Below, piece by piece: positions 35,703-45,404 of a DNA stretch of 64,000 nt. The notes under the pieces were generated by a model. The model worked only from the letters and a program-made list of their open reading frames with translations. It was not told the origin of the DNA and ran no database searches. The DNA comes from JAPPHA01 sp965242975. Lineage in GTDB: Bacteria > Pseudomonadota > Alphaproteobacteria > Rhodobacterales > Rhodobacteraceae. How positions within the stretch are numbered: position 1 is the stretch's first letter; each line of letters starts with the position of its first letter. The position numbers and the translations under genes are program-made. The stretch spans positions 744,001 to 808,000 of the forward strand of contig CBDETS010000007.1 of the NCBI GenBank assembly GCA_965242975.1, written 5' to 3'.

Positions 35703-36976
35703 GGCCTTGCCACGGTCACGGTTGCCATGGCCGCGACCCCCTCACCACGGCCGGGAAATCCCAGCCCTTCGGTTGTTGTCGCCTTGACGTTGACCCTTTG
35801 ACGGTCAATTCCTGCGGCTTTGGCGATGCGTTCGCACATTTTGTCGGTGTAAGGCCGGATCTTCGGCAGTTCGCATATGATGGTGCAATCGATGTTCGCG
35901 ATTCGGTACCCGGACTCGCGTACGTGACGCGACGCGGCCTGTAGGAACAGTCCGGAATCGGCGCCCCGCCAGGTGTCGTCGGACGGAGGGAACCAGGCAC
36001 CTATGTCGCCCGCCGCCACCGCACCCAGTACGGCATCCGTCACGGCGTGAAACCCGACATCAGCGTCGGAATGGCCGTCCAGGGACTTGTCGAACGGGAT
36101 TCTGACGCCGCAGAGGATGACATTGTCTCCCTCGGTGAAGCCATGGACATCAAATCCGTTTCCAACCCGAATATCCATTCCTCGCCTTTCATCTTCTCGC
36201 TGCGGTTGATCAACCGGCTGGTCCCTGGACTCGCCATCATCGTCGAATTCGTGCGAACCAGTCGAACCGGAAATGTCGGACTTTGGCGAATTCTTCCCGG
36301 GAAATGCATGAAATTGTTCGAAAATCGTCTCGGCAAACCTGAAATCGTCTGGAACCGTGATCTTCAGGTTTGTTTCGGACCCCGGGACGGTGACCACGTC
36401 GATTCCGGCCGCACGCGCAACGGAAACGTCATCTGTCTCGCCGGTTCCGGCAGCTCGATAGGCGCGTAGAATGGCATTGCGCCGAAATCCCTGGGGGGTC
36501 TGCGCCCGCCAGAGATTGTGCCGATCCGGTCCACGTGCAATCGTTCCGTCGAACTCGATGCAGCAAAGCGTGTCATGAACCGGGAGTGCCAGAAAGACCG
36601 CGTCGTTCCGTTGCAGTTGATCCAACAGGATTTCGACAGACGACGGGTCGGGAAACGGTCGGGCGCCGTCGTGAATGATGACATACTCGGTTTCGACGGA
36701 AATGAGACCGGCCAGCACGGATTCACCGCGGGTGGCGCCTCCAACAACCGGTGGCAAGAGCCGGACATCGTCAACCATGCTTGCAACTTGCCCGAAGTAG
36801 GCCTCATGTCCGGATCCGATTACAGTCCGGAGCATTTCAATTCTGTCACTCCTCAAGAGCGACCGGATCGTGTGTGCCAGAACGGGTTCGTCACCCAGGT
36901 TTCGATACGGCTTCGGAACGCTGCCGCCGGCGCGGCTGCTGGTTCCGGCCGCGACAACGATTGCTGCGAGATTCAC
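35699..36976 (-). CDS. ispDF: bifunctional IspD/IspF enzyme (MEP cytidylyltransferase and MECDP synthase)
   Basis: Catalyses two non-consecutive steps of the MEP pathway. The GTG at 36976 follows GGGGAG and gives 425 residues; the open frame upstream lacks family similarity. IspD covers residues 1-226 (AIVVAAGTSSRAGGSVPKPY, ARPFPDPSSV, TPQGFRRNAIL). A charged, low-complexity linker covers about 227-266. IspF covers 267-425 with metal ligands Asp276 and His278 (GFDVHGF) and DGHSDADVGFHAVTDAVLG. The fusion is characteristic of Alphaproteobacteria. dusB, commonly between this gene and ntrB, is missing. Confidence 0.96.
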   Translation of the reverse strand: MNLAAIVVAAGTSSRAGGSVPKPYRNLGDEPVLAHTIRSLLRSDRIEMLRTVIGSGHEAYFGQVASMVDDVRLLPPVVGGATRGESVLAGLISVETEYVIIHDGARPFPDPSSVEILLDQLQRNDAVFLALPVHDTLCCIEFDGTIARGPDRHNLWRAQTPQGFRRNAILRAYRAAGTGETDDVSVARAAGIDVVTVPGSETNLKITVPDDFRFAETIFEQFHAFPGKNSPKSDISGSTGSHEFDDDGESRDQPVDQPQREDERRGMDIRVGNGFDVHGFTEGDNVILCGVRIPFDKSLDGHSDADVGFHAVTDAVLGAVAAGDIGAWFPPSDDTWRGADSGLFLQAASRHVRESGYRIANIDCTIICELPKIRPYTDKMCERIAKAAGIDRQRVNVKATTTEGLGFPGRGEGVAAMATVTVARP

Positions 36977-37515
36977 GGCGCCACTCCCCGGAGTGGCGAC
37001 ACCGGCGAGGAAACACGGACGGTCTCGGAAATCGGGCCGCGGCCAGTGGCGGGCCCCGGATGCCGCACGTGACGTCGATACATCTCCGCGGCCCAGCCCC
37101 TCAAGTCCACGGGTTTGTCCCGCCACGCCACCTGGCCCGGGCCGTCAGAATTGGCAGCCCGGATTTCCGATGACTCCGATGATCTGCGAAAAGAATCCGA
37201 TTCGATCATGCCGAACACCCTGTCTTGGGCTACGGTGCGGTAGTCCATCCAGGACAAGCCGGATCCCGAACGGAACTGATTCGAGTGCAAGACACCTGGC
37301 CGGTCTCCGGTTTATTCTTACTGACGGGCTTCGTAAACCGCCCGGCACAATCGATCCCGTCTCGAACTTGAGGTGGAGATGACGACCGTAATGGGGATTT
37401 TCGTGTATTGAACACCGTTCACCGTGCCCATAAACTGGGCAGAATTGAACCTGAATGGCGCCTTTTTCGCCATGAACGTGCGTGAATTCACAGGCTTGGA
37501 AAGCCATCTTGGCCT
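36977..37515. other. divergent intergenic region ispDF/ntrB
   Basis: 539 bases separating the divergent ispDF and ntrB genes. No supported gene; in particular no trace of dusB, the usual partner. It should hold the promoters of both flanking operons, but I find no convincing -35/-10 or NtrC-type dyad. Confidence 0.45.
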
Positions 37516-38652
37516 GTGACCCGGGGCCAGGAGGGGTGTGCCCGATTGGCAGGCGTTCGAGAGGTCAGCAAGATTGTGTCAGTCGGCTTCGAGCACATAT
37601 GGGGCGCATTGCCATTCCCCGTATTCGTCGTCGCGCCGGACGATACGATCGAGACTTCCAACCCGGCGGCGGAACAACTCCTTGGCATGTCGGTGCGGCA
37701 GATGCGTCGGAGATCCATCGGCGAACTGTTCGGTTCGAACACGGTGGTTGACGACACGATCCAGAAGGCAAGGTCCGGTTCGAACCGCGTGACCCAGTAC
37801 AATGTTGTCGTCACGCTTTCGGACATGACGTCTCTTCCCTGCACGATAAGTGTCAGCATGGTCGAAGGCCAGGAGGGCATGCTGCTAATCATGGTCCAGC
37901 CCACCGGGTCGGCCGAAAAGATTCACCGTTCCCTGAATCACCTGTCCGCAGCCCGTTCGGTTACGACCATGGCCGGAATGCTCGCCCACGAAATCCGGAA
38001 CCCGCTGGCGGGAATCAGCGCCGCCGCCCAGCTCCTGGCCGTCAACGCGCGACCCGACGACCTGGAGCTCACGGAACTCATCGGTCAGGAGGCAAGACGT
38101 ATCGGAAAACTCGTGGATCGGGTGGAATATTTCGTCGACCAGCGTCCGGTTGAACATCAACCAGTCAACATTCATGACGTCCTGGACCGGGCCGTGCGCA
38201 GCGCGCAGGCCGGTTACGCCCGTGGAGTCCGCTTCATCAAGGAATTTGATCCGTCATTGCCTGACGCATCCGGAGACCCTGACCAGATGTTTCGGGCTTT
38301 TCAGAACATCATCAAGAATTCGACCGAAGCCGTCGAAGACAACCGTGGCACCGTCCGCCTGAAGACATTCTACCGGACCGGTATTCGGTTGGCCGCCCCC
38401 GGGTCGCGCTCGGAGAGTCTTCCGCTTCATGTCGAGTTTCTCGACAACGGCAGGGGTATTCCCCCGGACTTGATTGCCGAGGTCTTCGAACCCTTCGTCA
38501 CGAGTAAGGCCAACGGGAGCGGTCTCGGCCTGTCCCTTGTTTCGCAGACCATCGCGGCCCACGGTGGGCTGATTGAATGCGAGAGCGAAAACGGCGTCAC
38601 TGTTTTCAGGGTTAGGCTTCCGGTCTGGCAAGAGGTCAAGGAGCAGAATTGA
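37516..38652 (+). CDS. ntrB: nitrogen-regulation sensor histidine kinase NtrB
   Basis: Cytosolic kinase/phosphatase that phosphorylates NtrC under nitrogen limitation, under PII control. Up to 378 residues: a PAS domain (FPVFVVAPDDTIETSNPAAE), a HisKA domain with phospho-His158 (GMLAHEIRNPLAGISAAAQL) and an HATPase domain with NIIKNSTEAVE, FLDNGRGIPPDLIAEV and GSGLGLSLVSQTI. No membrane segment. The start is uncertain: GTG at 37516, TTG at 37546 (AGGAGG upstream) or GTG at 37576. Its stop overlaps the ntrC ATG. Confidence 0.95.
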   Translation: MTRGQEGCARLAGVREVSKIVSVGFEHIWGALPFPVFVVAPDDTIETSNPAAEQLLGMSVRQMRRRSIGELFGSNTVVDDTIQKARSGSNRVTQYNVVVTLSDMTSLPCTISVSMVEGQEGMLLIMVQPTGSAEKIHRSLNHLSAARSVTTMAGMLAHEIRNPLAGISAAAQLLAVNARPDDLELTELIGQEARRIGKLVDRVEYFVDQRPVEHQPVNIHDVLDRAVRSAQAGYARGVRFIKEFDPSLPDASGDPDQMFRAFQNIIKNSTEAVEDNRGTVRLKTFYRTGIRLAAPGSRSESLPLHVEFLDNGRGIPPDLIAEVFEPFVTSKANGSGLGLSLVSQTIAAHGGLIECESENGVTVFRVRLPVWQEVKEQN

Positions 38653-40169
38653 TGGACGGTACGGTTTTGATCGCGGACGATGATCGGGCCATTCGGACGG
38701 TATTGACCCAGGCATTCACCAGGGCGGGATGCAAGGTTCGGTCCACCGGCAGTGCATCGACGCTGTGGCGGTGGGTTGAGGAAGGCGAAGGCGACGTCGT
38801 TGTTTCGGACGTCGTGATGCCCGACGGAGACGGACTTGAGATGCTGCCGGCAATCCGACGCAAACGGGCGGACCTACCGGTTATCGTGATCTCGGCACGA
38901 AACACGGTGTTGACCGCCGTCAGGGCAGCAGAGGCAGGTGCATACGACTACCTGCCCAAACCGTTCGATCTCAAGGATCTGATGCTGAAGGTCAGCAGGG
39001 CACTGTCCCCGATCCGCAGGTCGGGTTTCGCTGTCGGTGACGCGAGTAGCTCGCTGCCACTCGTGGGCAGTTCACCCTCGATGCAGTCGGTCTACAGGGT
39101 ATTGGCGCGCGTCCTCAACACCGACCTGAATGTCATGATTTCGGGCGAAAGTGGAACAGGAAAGGACTTGGTCGCCAGGACGCTGCATTCTCTCGGCCAC
39201 CGCAGGAACATGCCATTCGTCATGATCGACTCCGCGTCAGTCGACCCGGAACGGCTCGAAGCTGTTTTTTCGGGCGACGGCCGTGCCGGGGACGACGGCT
39301 ACGCGCCTGACAGAGCGAATTCGACCGACGAATCCGAAATCGGTCTCCTTGGCTTTGGCCAGGAGGCACCGGGACCAGGGCCTGAGTCCGGCACCCCTGG
39401 ATTTTCCGGCGAGTCCGGCTTCCCGACGCCGGGTCAGGGCGCCGCAACCGTCTATCTTGACGACGTGGGAGAACTTTCGGCTGAAACTCAAAACAGGCTT
39501 CTGTCGCTCCTCCGGAAAGGCTCCACCGGAAACCGAAATCATCGGTTGATCTCTTCGACGCGGCAGCCCGTCTCTGACCTCCTGCAACGCGGTCTCTTCA
39601 GAGAGGACCTGTTTTTTCGCCTGAATGTCATCACGATAAACCTTCCGCCCCTTCGTGAACGATTGCAGGACCTGCCGGAGCTGACGACCCACTTCCTGCA
39701 ATCGTTCGGGTCCACCAACGGCCTGTTCAAGACGATCAGCCGGAAAGGACTTGACCACATGCGCACGGCTCATTGGCCCGGGAACGTCCACGAATTGAGA
39801 AACTTCATCCAGAGATTGGCGCTGTTGTGTCCCGAGGAGGAAATCGGCTACGAGTTTGTTTCCGAAGCGCTCAGGCACACCTCGATCAACCGTGCTGAAT
39901 CGGGGTCGGAGGACAACATGAACCTGTCTACGGTCGTCGAAGATCGAATTCGGCGTTACTTTGACCTGTTTGGCGACAGATTACCGCCGCCCGGACTCCA
40001 CAACAGGATCATTCGACAGGTCGAACTGCCGCTCATAGCATTGACCCTTGCGGCCACCCGCGGGAACCAGATTCGTGCGGCTTCACTTCTTGGAATCAAT
40101 CGCAATACGTTGAGAAAGAAAATCCGCGACCTGAACATCGAAGTGACGCGGACGCGCAAGCTGTCGTGA
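38652..40169 (+). CDS. ntrC: nitrogen-regulation response regulator NtrC, GAFTGA-less form
   Basis: Two-component regulator of nitrogen assimilation genes. 505 residues: receiver with phospho-Asp53 (VVSDVVMPDGDG), AAA+ domain with Walker A GESGTGKD (165-172), arginine fingers in GLFREDLFFRLNV, and a Fis-type helix-turn-helix at the end (QIRAASLLGINRNTLRKKI). Two oddities stand out. The GAFTGA loop that contacts sigma-54 is absent and replaced by a Gly/Pro/Ser-rich stretch (about 210-263), which lengthens the Walker A to B distance by some 30 residues. Walker B ends LDD (270-271) where LDE is usual. Rhodobacter capsulatus NtrC also lacks GAFTGA and acts with sigma-70; a similar mode is likely here. 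The ATG at 38652 overlaps the ntrB stop. Confidence 0.93.
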   Translation: MDGTVLIADDDRAIRTVLTQAFTRAGCKVRSTGSASTLWRWVEEGEGDVVVSDVVMPDGDGLEMLPAIRRKRADLPVIVISARNTVLTAVRAAEAGAYDYLPKPFDLKDLMLKVSRALSPIRRSGFAVGDASSSLPLVGSSPSMQSVYRVLARVLNTDLNVMISGESGTGKDLVARTLHSLGHRRNMPFVMIDSASVDPERLEAVFSGDGRAGDDGYAPDRANSTDESEIGLLGFGQEAPGPGPESGTPGFSGESGFPTPGQGAATVYLDDVGELSAETQNRLLSLLRKGSTGNRNHRLISSTRQPVSDLLQRGLFREDLFFRLNVITINLPPLRERLQDLPELTTHFLQSFGSTNGLFKTISRKGLDHMRTAHWPGNVHELRNFIQRLALLCPEEEIGYEFVSEALRHTSINRAESGSEDNMNLSTVVEDRIRRYFDLFGDRLPPPGLHNRIIRQVELPLIALTLAATRGNQIRAASLLGINRNTLRKKIRDLNIEVTRTRKLS

Positions 40170-40226
40170 GCGGAATTGCTGTCGACTGGGCCAAATCACG
40201 AACTCGAGCGAGACCGACAAAAACAA

Positions 40227-42515
40227 ATGGCAGTTGAGATGAGCAGCATCGAACATCCCGGAGGACGGGCAAGGGATTTCTTGCGTTCCCGGCGGGCAAG
40301 GTCGGTTGTGAATTTTTCGCTGATCTGCCTCGGTCCGGTTTTGGCCGCAGTGACGGTTTTTGCAATCGGGCGTTTCAGCGGTCGCATTTCTCCCCAGGGG
40401 TTGTTCCTGGTTTTCCTGGCGGACTTCGCCTACTTTGCGGCCGTCGCGACACTGATCACGCGCCGCATCATCCGGATGATGGTGGCCCGGCGCGATTCCG
40501 TTGGTTCGAAGCTGCATCTCCGTCTCTCGGGCGTGCTTGCCGGAATCGCCCTCGTGCCGACGGTTCTCGTTGCGATCATAGCGGCTGTCACGTTGAATAT
40601 CGGTGTCGAAAGCTGGTTTTCCGAGCGTGTTGGGGACGTCGTGCGCTCGTCACTTGCCGCAGCACAGGCGTACGAAAAGCAGGAATACGACCATCTCGTC
40701 GAAGACGCGCGATTCCTGGCAGAATACATGGATCAAAGCATCGCGCGACCGTTTGGCACCATCGAACGGGGACTTCAGGAAATCCTCAGCGAAGGCCAGG
40801 CACAGATCCAGCGCGGCCTCAAGGAGGCCTACCTGATCGATTCCTTGGCTGAACTGAAAGCGCGCGGAGACCGAAGCTACCTGTTTGATTTTGAAGCGCC
40901 TGACAACGATGAGATTCAGCGGGCGACGGATGGTGAAACGGTCGTCATCAAGGACTGGGTCAACAACGAGTTCCGGGCTCTGATCATGCTCCCGGAGGCA
41001 TTCGATACCTATCTCTATGTTTCGCGTGTCGTGGACGGCAACTTGCTGATCCTGCTCGACGAGACAACCGAAACGGCCAGGTTGTACAACCGACTCGAAA
41101 GCGAACGGGGACGGATTCTCTTTGAACTTGGACTCGTTTATGTCGGGTTTACGGTCCTCGTTATCATCGGTGCAATTTGGGCCGGCCTGTGGATAGCGGA
41201 ACGGCTTGCCCGGCCGGTAAGCCGTTTGACGACAGCAGTACAGCAGGTCGCTTCGGGCGACCTTGACGTCAGCGTACCGGAAGAGCGTGGCGACGACGAA
41301 ATCGCGGTTCTCGGGCGGTCTTTCAACACGATGACCGACCGCCTTAAACATCAGCGCGACGACCTGATTGCCGCCAATGACCGAACGGAACGAAGGCGGA
41401 GGTTGTTTGACAGCGTGCTGTCGGGTGTCACGGCCGGGGTCATAGGGCTCGATGCCAGGGGACGGATCGACGTCATGAATACCGCGGCGGCGACCCTGCT
41501 TGATCTGGAGCCGGATTCGTTCCCGGGAAAGGACCTGACGTCGGTTGTTCCGGAATTTTCCGACTTGTTCCAGAATCTTCGACATCGGCAAGACCAGGTC
41601 AGTGAAGGAGAGGTCAGGTTGACGGGACCGCGAAAGGCCGAAATACTCCTGGTCCGAATTGCCAGCCGGACCCGGGAAGGCAGGCACCTGGAAGGATACG
41701 TCGTAACCTTTGACAATGTGACCGAACTGGTGACGGCCCAACGCATGGCGGCCTGGGGCGAAATCGCCCAGCGCATGGCGCATGAGGTCAAGAACCCGTT
41801 GACACCGATCAGGCTCCTGTCCCAACGCCTCAAGGAAAAATTCAGGTCACGAGTTGGCGAAGACGCGCATCTGCTCGATCAGCACTTTGATGTAATCATT
41901 CGCCAGACCAACAGCTTGCTCAAGATTGTTGATGAATTCTCGCAGTTCGCCCGTATGCCGGAACCAGAATTCGAGGTGCACGACATCGGCAGTTTGATCA
42001 ACGACACCGTTGCTCTCGAGCGGGCGGTTCTGCCCATATCCAAGGTTGAGTTCAAGGGAATCACGTCATCCGATCCGTTCATGGCGGATGTTGATCCGAC
42101 AATGGTTTCCCAAGCCCTGATCAACCTGATCAAGAATGCCGGTGAGGCAGTTGCCGAATTCGAAACCAGCGGCGGTCCTGCGGATTACGTCCCTGAAATC
42201 CGCATCGCGGCCGAACGACGCGGCAACGAGATTGAAATCACGGTTGCGGACAACGGAGTCGGTTTCCCGGGAGGCATGCGGTCACGATTGTTCGAACCCT
42301 ATGTGACACATCGTGAAGGCGGGACAGGTCTTGGTCTGTGGATCGTCCGAAAAATTGCCGACCAGCACGGCGGAAGCCTGGAGCTTGAGGATGCGCCTGT
42401 ATTCGAAGGCAACGCCCATCGCGGCGTATTGGCACGCCTTATCTTGCCGGAGAAACATCTGTCCGGAATCAGGGACCGGGCCGACGATGGCGGCAATACG
42501 GTGGCAGGGGCATGA
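40227..42515 (+). CDS. ntrY: nitrogen/redox-responsive membrane sensor kinase NtrY
   Basis: Membrane-bound partner of NtrX. About 762 residues from the ATG at 40227 (TTG at 40176 and ATG at 40239 are alternatives; none has a strong ribosome site). It has three N-terminal membrane helices, a periplasmic sensor domain and a fourth helix (GLVYVGFTVLVIIGAIWAGL). HAMP, PAS and HisKA domains follow, with His519 in RMAHEVKNPLTPIRL, then an HATPase domain (NLIKNAGEAVA, DNGVGFPGG, GTGLGLWIVRKI). Starts 57 bases after ntrC; its stop overlaps the ntrX ATG. Confidence 0.95.
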   Translation: MAVEMSSIEHPGGRARDFLRSRRARSVVNFSLICLGPVLAAVTVFAIGRFSGRISPQGLFLVFLADFAYFAAVATLITRRIIRMMVARRDSVGSKLHLRLSGVLAGIALVPTVLVAIIAAVTLNIGVESWFSERVGDVVRSSLAAAQAYEKQEYDHLVEDARFLAEYMDQSIARPFGTIERGLQEILSEGQAQIQRGLKEAYLIDSLAELKARGDRSYLFDFEAPDNDEIQRATDGETVVIKDWVNNEFRALIMLPEAFDTYLYVSRVVDGNLLILLDETTETARLYNRLESERGRILFELGLVYVGFTVLVIIGAIWAGLWIAERLARPVSRLTTAVQQVASGDLDVSVPEERGDDEIAVLGRSFNTMTDRLKHQRDDLIAANDRTERRRRLFDSVLSGVTAGVIGLDARGRIDVMNTAAATLLDLEPDSFPGKDLTSVVPEFSDLFQNLRHRQDQVSEGEVRLTGPRKAEILLVRIASRTREGRHLEGYVVTFDNVTELVTAQRMAAWGEIAQRMAHEVKNPLTPIRLLSQRLKEKFRSRVGEDAHLLDQHFDVIIRQTNSLLKIVDEFSQFARMPEPEFEVHDIGSLINDTVALERAVLPISKVEFKGITSSDPFMADVDPTMVSQALINLIKNAGEAVAEFETSGGPADYVPEIRIAAERRGNEIEITVADNGVGFPGGMRSRLFEPYVTHREGGTGLGLWIVRKIADQHGGSLELEDAPVFEGNAHRGVLARLILPEKHLSGIRDRADDGGNTVAGA

Positions 42516-44002
42516 GTCAGGTGAAATCAAACGGCCAGGGCGACATCCTGATTGTCGACGACGAACGGGACATTCGGCAGATCATTTCTGATATCCTGGT
42601 CGACGAGGGTTACACGACGCGTGTCGTGGCGACCGCCGAAAGCGCCTTGTCGGAAGTCAACCGCGAGGCCCCGGCTCTCATCATTCTTGATATCTGGCTC
42701 AAGGGAAGCCGGGTTGACGGTATCGAGGTACTGAAATCGGTTCATCGTGACAATCCCGACGTTCCGGTCATCATAATCTCGGGACACGGAAACATCGGAA
42801 TCGCGGTTGCGGCCATCAAGGAAGGCGCATTTGACTTCATTGAAAAGCCGTTCAACATCGATCAGATCCTTGTCGTCGTTTCCCGTGCGATGGAGGTCTC
42901 GCAGCTGAGGCGCGAGAATTCGACGCTTCGCCTTCGTGAAATCACGTCTTCGGTCATGCTGGGAGTGTCACCGGCATTCAAGGCAATGAAGTCCAGGTTG
43001 GACAAGGTCGTCCGCTCCAATGCGCGGGTTTTGCTCTACGGGCCTCCCGGTTCGGGCAAGGAGGTAGCTGCTCGATACATTCATGCCAACTCCGCTCGAT
43101 CGTCCGCGCCGTTCATCAGCGTGAATTCTGCATCGGTTGAACCAGGTGAAATGGAGGCCGTGCTTTTCGGTAGGGAGTCAGCTGACCGAGGGCACGAACC
43201 GGGCCTGTTCGAACAGGCGCATGGTGGCGTACTTTTTTTTGACGAAATCGCCGACATGCCGTTCGTTACCCAGTCGAAGATACTTCGTGTCCTGGTGGAA
43301 CAACAGTTTGTCCGGGTCGGAGGGTCGGATCGCGTTCGTGTTGACATCAGGGTCATCGCGTCGACGACACGGGACCTGAACGAGGAAATCTCCGCCGGGA
43401 CCTTTCGGGAAGAACTCTACCATCGCCTGAATGTGGTTCCAATCACGGTCCCCTCACTTGAACAGAGATGCGAAGATATCGCAATTATTTCAAAGCATTT
43501 CATCAAGGAGTTCAATTCAAGGCATGGATTTCCGCTTCGCGCGGTTTCGGAGGACGCGCTGTGCAAGTTGCAGATGATGAAGTGGCCGGGAAACGTCCGT
43601 CAACTGCGAAACATCATCGAACGCGTCCTGATCCTCGGACCTCACGACCAACCGATTTGCCCGAACGAACTGGCGGACCGGGAGCCCGGCGAAAATGGAG
43701 AAGCCTTTGATCTTGGACTCGAGTTCTTGGCGCTCAATCTGAGAGATGCCCGTGCCAAGTTCGAACGGAGCTATCTCCTGTCACAGGTCAAGAGGTTCGG
43801 AGGGAACGTGTCGCGTACGGCCGAGTTTGTCGGCATGGAGCGAACGGCCCTGCACCGGAAACTCCGGTCGCTTGATGTCGTGATGCAAGGCAGCGACGGC
43901 ATTCGGTCCACGGACGATGCCGGTAGCGAGGACACGGTCCGCAACAACAGTCCGCGCACGGATGGCTCGCAAAAGGGCGCGGATGGAGTTGGTGTTCCGT
44001 GA
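42512..44002 (+). CDS. ntrX: response regulator NtrX, GAFTGA-less
   Basis: Partner regulator of NtrY, linked in this class to nitrogen, redox and envelope control. 496 residues: receiver with Asp60 (IILDIWLKGSRVDG), AAA+ domain with Walker A GPPGSGKE (177-184), Walker B FFDEIADM (Asp244-Glu245) and arginine fingers in TFREELYHRLNV, and a Fis-type helix-turn-helix (NVSRTAEFVGMERTALHRKL). Between LFGRES and EPGLFEQAHGGV there is no GAFTGA, as in other alphaproteobacterial NtrX proteins, so it is unlikely to activate sigma-54 promoters. The C-terminal tail after residue 465 is polar and probably disordered. Confidence 0.95.
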   Translation: MSQVKSNGQGDILIVDDERDIRQIISDILVDEGYTTRVVATAESALSEVNREAPALIILDIWLKGSRVDGIEVLKSVHRDNPDVPVIIISGHGNIGIAVAAIKEGAFDFIEKPFNIDQILVVVSRAMEVSQLRRENSTLRLREITSSVMLGVSPAFKAMKSRLDKVVRSNARVLLYGPPGSGKEVAARYIHANSARSSAPFISVNSASVEPGEMEAVLFGRESADRGHEPGLFEQAHGGVLFFDEIADMPFVTQSKILRVLVEQQFVRVGGSDRVRVDIRVIASTTRDLNEEISAGTFREELYHRLNVVPITVPSLEQRCEDIAIISKHFIKEFNSRHGFPLRAVSEDALCKLQMMKWPGNVRQLRNIIERVLILGPHDQPICPNELADREPGENGEAFDLGLEFLALNLRDARAKFERSYLLSQVKRFGGNVSRTAEFVGMERTALHRKLRSLDVVMQGSDGIRSTDDAGSEDTVRNNSPRTDGSQKGADGVGVP

Positions 44003-44057
44003 GCCAAAGAATGTCAGATTCATCGCCGGATCGTGACGCCATGGTTCGAGGCCAGGA

Positions 44058-45404
44058 ATGAAGATCATCGTGTGTGGCGCCGGCCAGGTCGGCTCCCAAA
44101 TCGCCCTGCACCTGTCGCGCGAAAAAAACGATGTCACCATCATCGATACCAATCCCGACCTGGTTGCGCGTGCAACCGAGGCGCTCGATGTCGTGGGGGT
44201 CGTTGGTTCGGCGTGCCATCCCGACGTCCTGGAACGGGCCGGCGCGGCCGACACCCAGATGGTCATCGCCGTCACGCAACAGGACGAGGTCAATTTTGTA
44301 ACCTGCCAGATCGCGGAGTCCGTGTTTTCCGTTCCCAAAAAGGTGGCGCGGCTCCGTTCGGTCGCATACCGCGCTCTATTCGAACAGGGAACGCACGGGT
44401 TTCCGGTCGATGTCCTGATTACACCGGAACGCGAAGTGGCGGCGGCAGCGCGGGATCAACTCGCTGCTCCGGAGACATTCGAAACGGAAGATTTTCTCGA
44501 CGATAAACTGGTCATGGTGGGTATCCAGTTGGGAGACGCATGTTCGATACTTGATACGCCGTTGAGGCAGCTGACCGGACTGTTCCCGACCTTGCGGGTG
44601 GTCGTGGCCGGTGTTCGAAGGTCAGGAAAGCTCATTGTTCCGGATCCGGAAGATCAACTCTATCACGGCGACGAAGTGTATGTGTTCTGTCACGCCGACG
44701 ACCGGTCCAGAACCATCGATGTCTTCAGCGAACACCGTGAAATGGCCAAAAGAATCATAATTGTCGGCGGTGGCGATGTCGGTCTCAACCTCGCGAGTCT
44801 GCTCGAAAAGGCCCCGGACGGAATCAGGTCCGTCATCATCGAAATGAACCGGAACGTTGCCGAGAGGGCTGCCGATGCGCTTGAGCGAACCATCGTCCTG
44901 AACGGTGATGGGCTCACGATGGAGATGCTGGAAGAAGCGAACGTCGACATGGCCGACGCTGTTGTCGCGGTAACCCAGGACGACAAGACCAACATTCTGG
45001 TTGCGGCCCGGGCCAAGGCGGTTGGAAGTCCGCTTGCGATCTCGCTCGTGAATGACCTTGGCCTCGCATCGATGCGGATGCCATTGGGAATAGACAAGTT
45101 TGTCAATCCGATGACGGTGACCGTTTCGTCCATTCTCAGGCATATTCGCCAGGGGAAGGTCGTTTCGGTCTACACGGTCGGCGATGCACAGGCGGAGATC
45201 ATCGAACTTGAAGTTGTTCAAGGCTCCCAGCTGGCGGGGAAACCTATCAGGAGGGCGGGACTTCCGAAGGGCTCGAGAATTGTTGGGATCAGGAAGGACG
45301 CAGAGGTATTCTGTCCGAAAGGAGATACCGTCATCAACAGTGGCGACCACGTCGTGATTTTCAGCCTGTTCGAGGAAGTCAAGGCAATCGATCACCTGAT
45401 TTGA
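44058..45404 (+). CDS. trkA: Trk potassium uptake regulator TrkA
   Basis: Cytosolic ring protein that gates TrkH in response to nucleotides. The 448-residue protein contains two RCK_N domains (IIVCGAGQVGSQIALHL and IIIVGGGDVGLNLASLL), each followed by an RCK_C domain; the last includes VVQGSQLAGKPIRRAGLPKG. It follows ntrX by 55 bases, as in many Alphaproteobacteria. Its channel partner trkH lies 1.7 kb downstream, separated by a cupin gene and non-coding DNA. Confidence 0.96.
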   Translation: MKIIVCGAGQVGSQIALHLSREKNDVTIIDTNPDLVARATEALDVVGVVGSACHPDVLERAGAADTQMVIAVTQQDEVNFVTCQIAESVFSVPKKVARLRSVAYRALFEQGTHGFPVDVLITPEREVAAAARDQLAAPETFETEDFLDDKLVMVGIQLGDACSILDTPLRQLTGLFPTLRVVVAGVRRSGKLIVPDPEDQLYHGDEVYVFCHADDRSRTIDVFSEHREMAKRIIIVGGGDVGLNLASLLEKAPDGIRSVIIEMNRNVAERAADALERTIVLNGDGLTMEMLEEANVDMADAVVAVTQDDKTNILVAARAKAVGSPLAISLVNDLGLASMRMPLGIDKFVNPMTVTVSSILRHIRQGKVVSVYTVGDAQAEIIELEVVQGSQLAGKPIRRAGLPKGSRIVGIRKDAEVFCPKGDTVINSGDHVVIFSLFEEVKAIDHLI

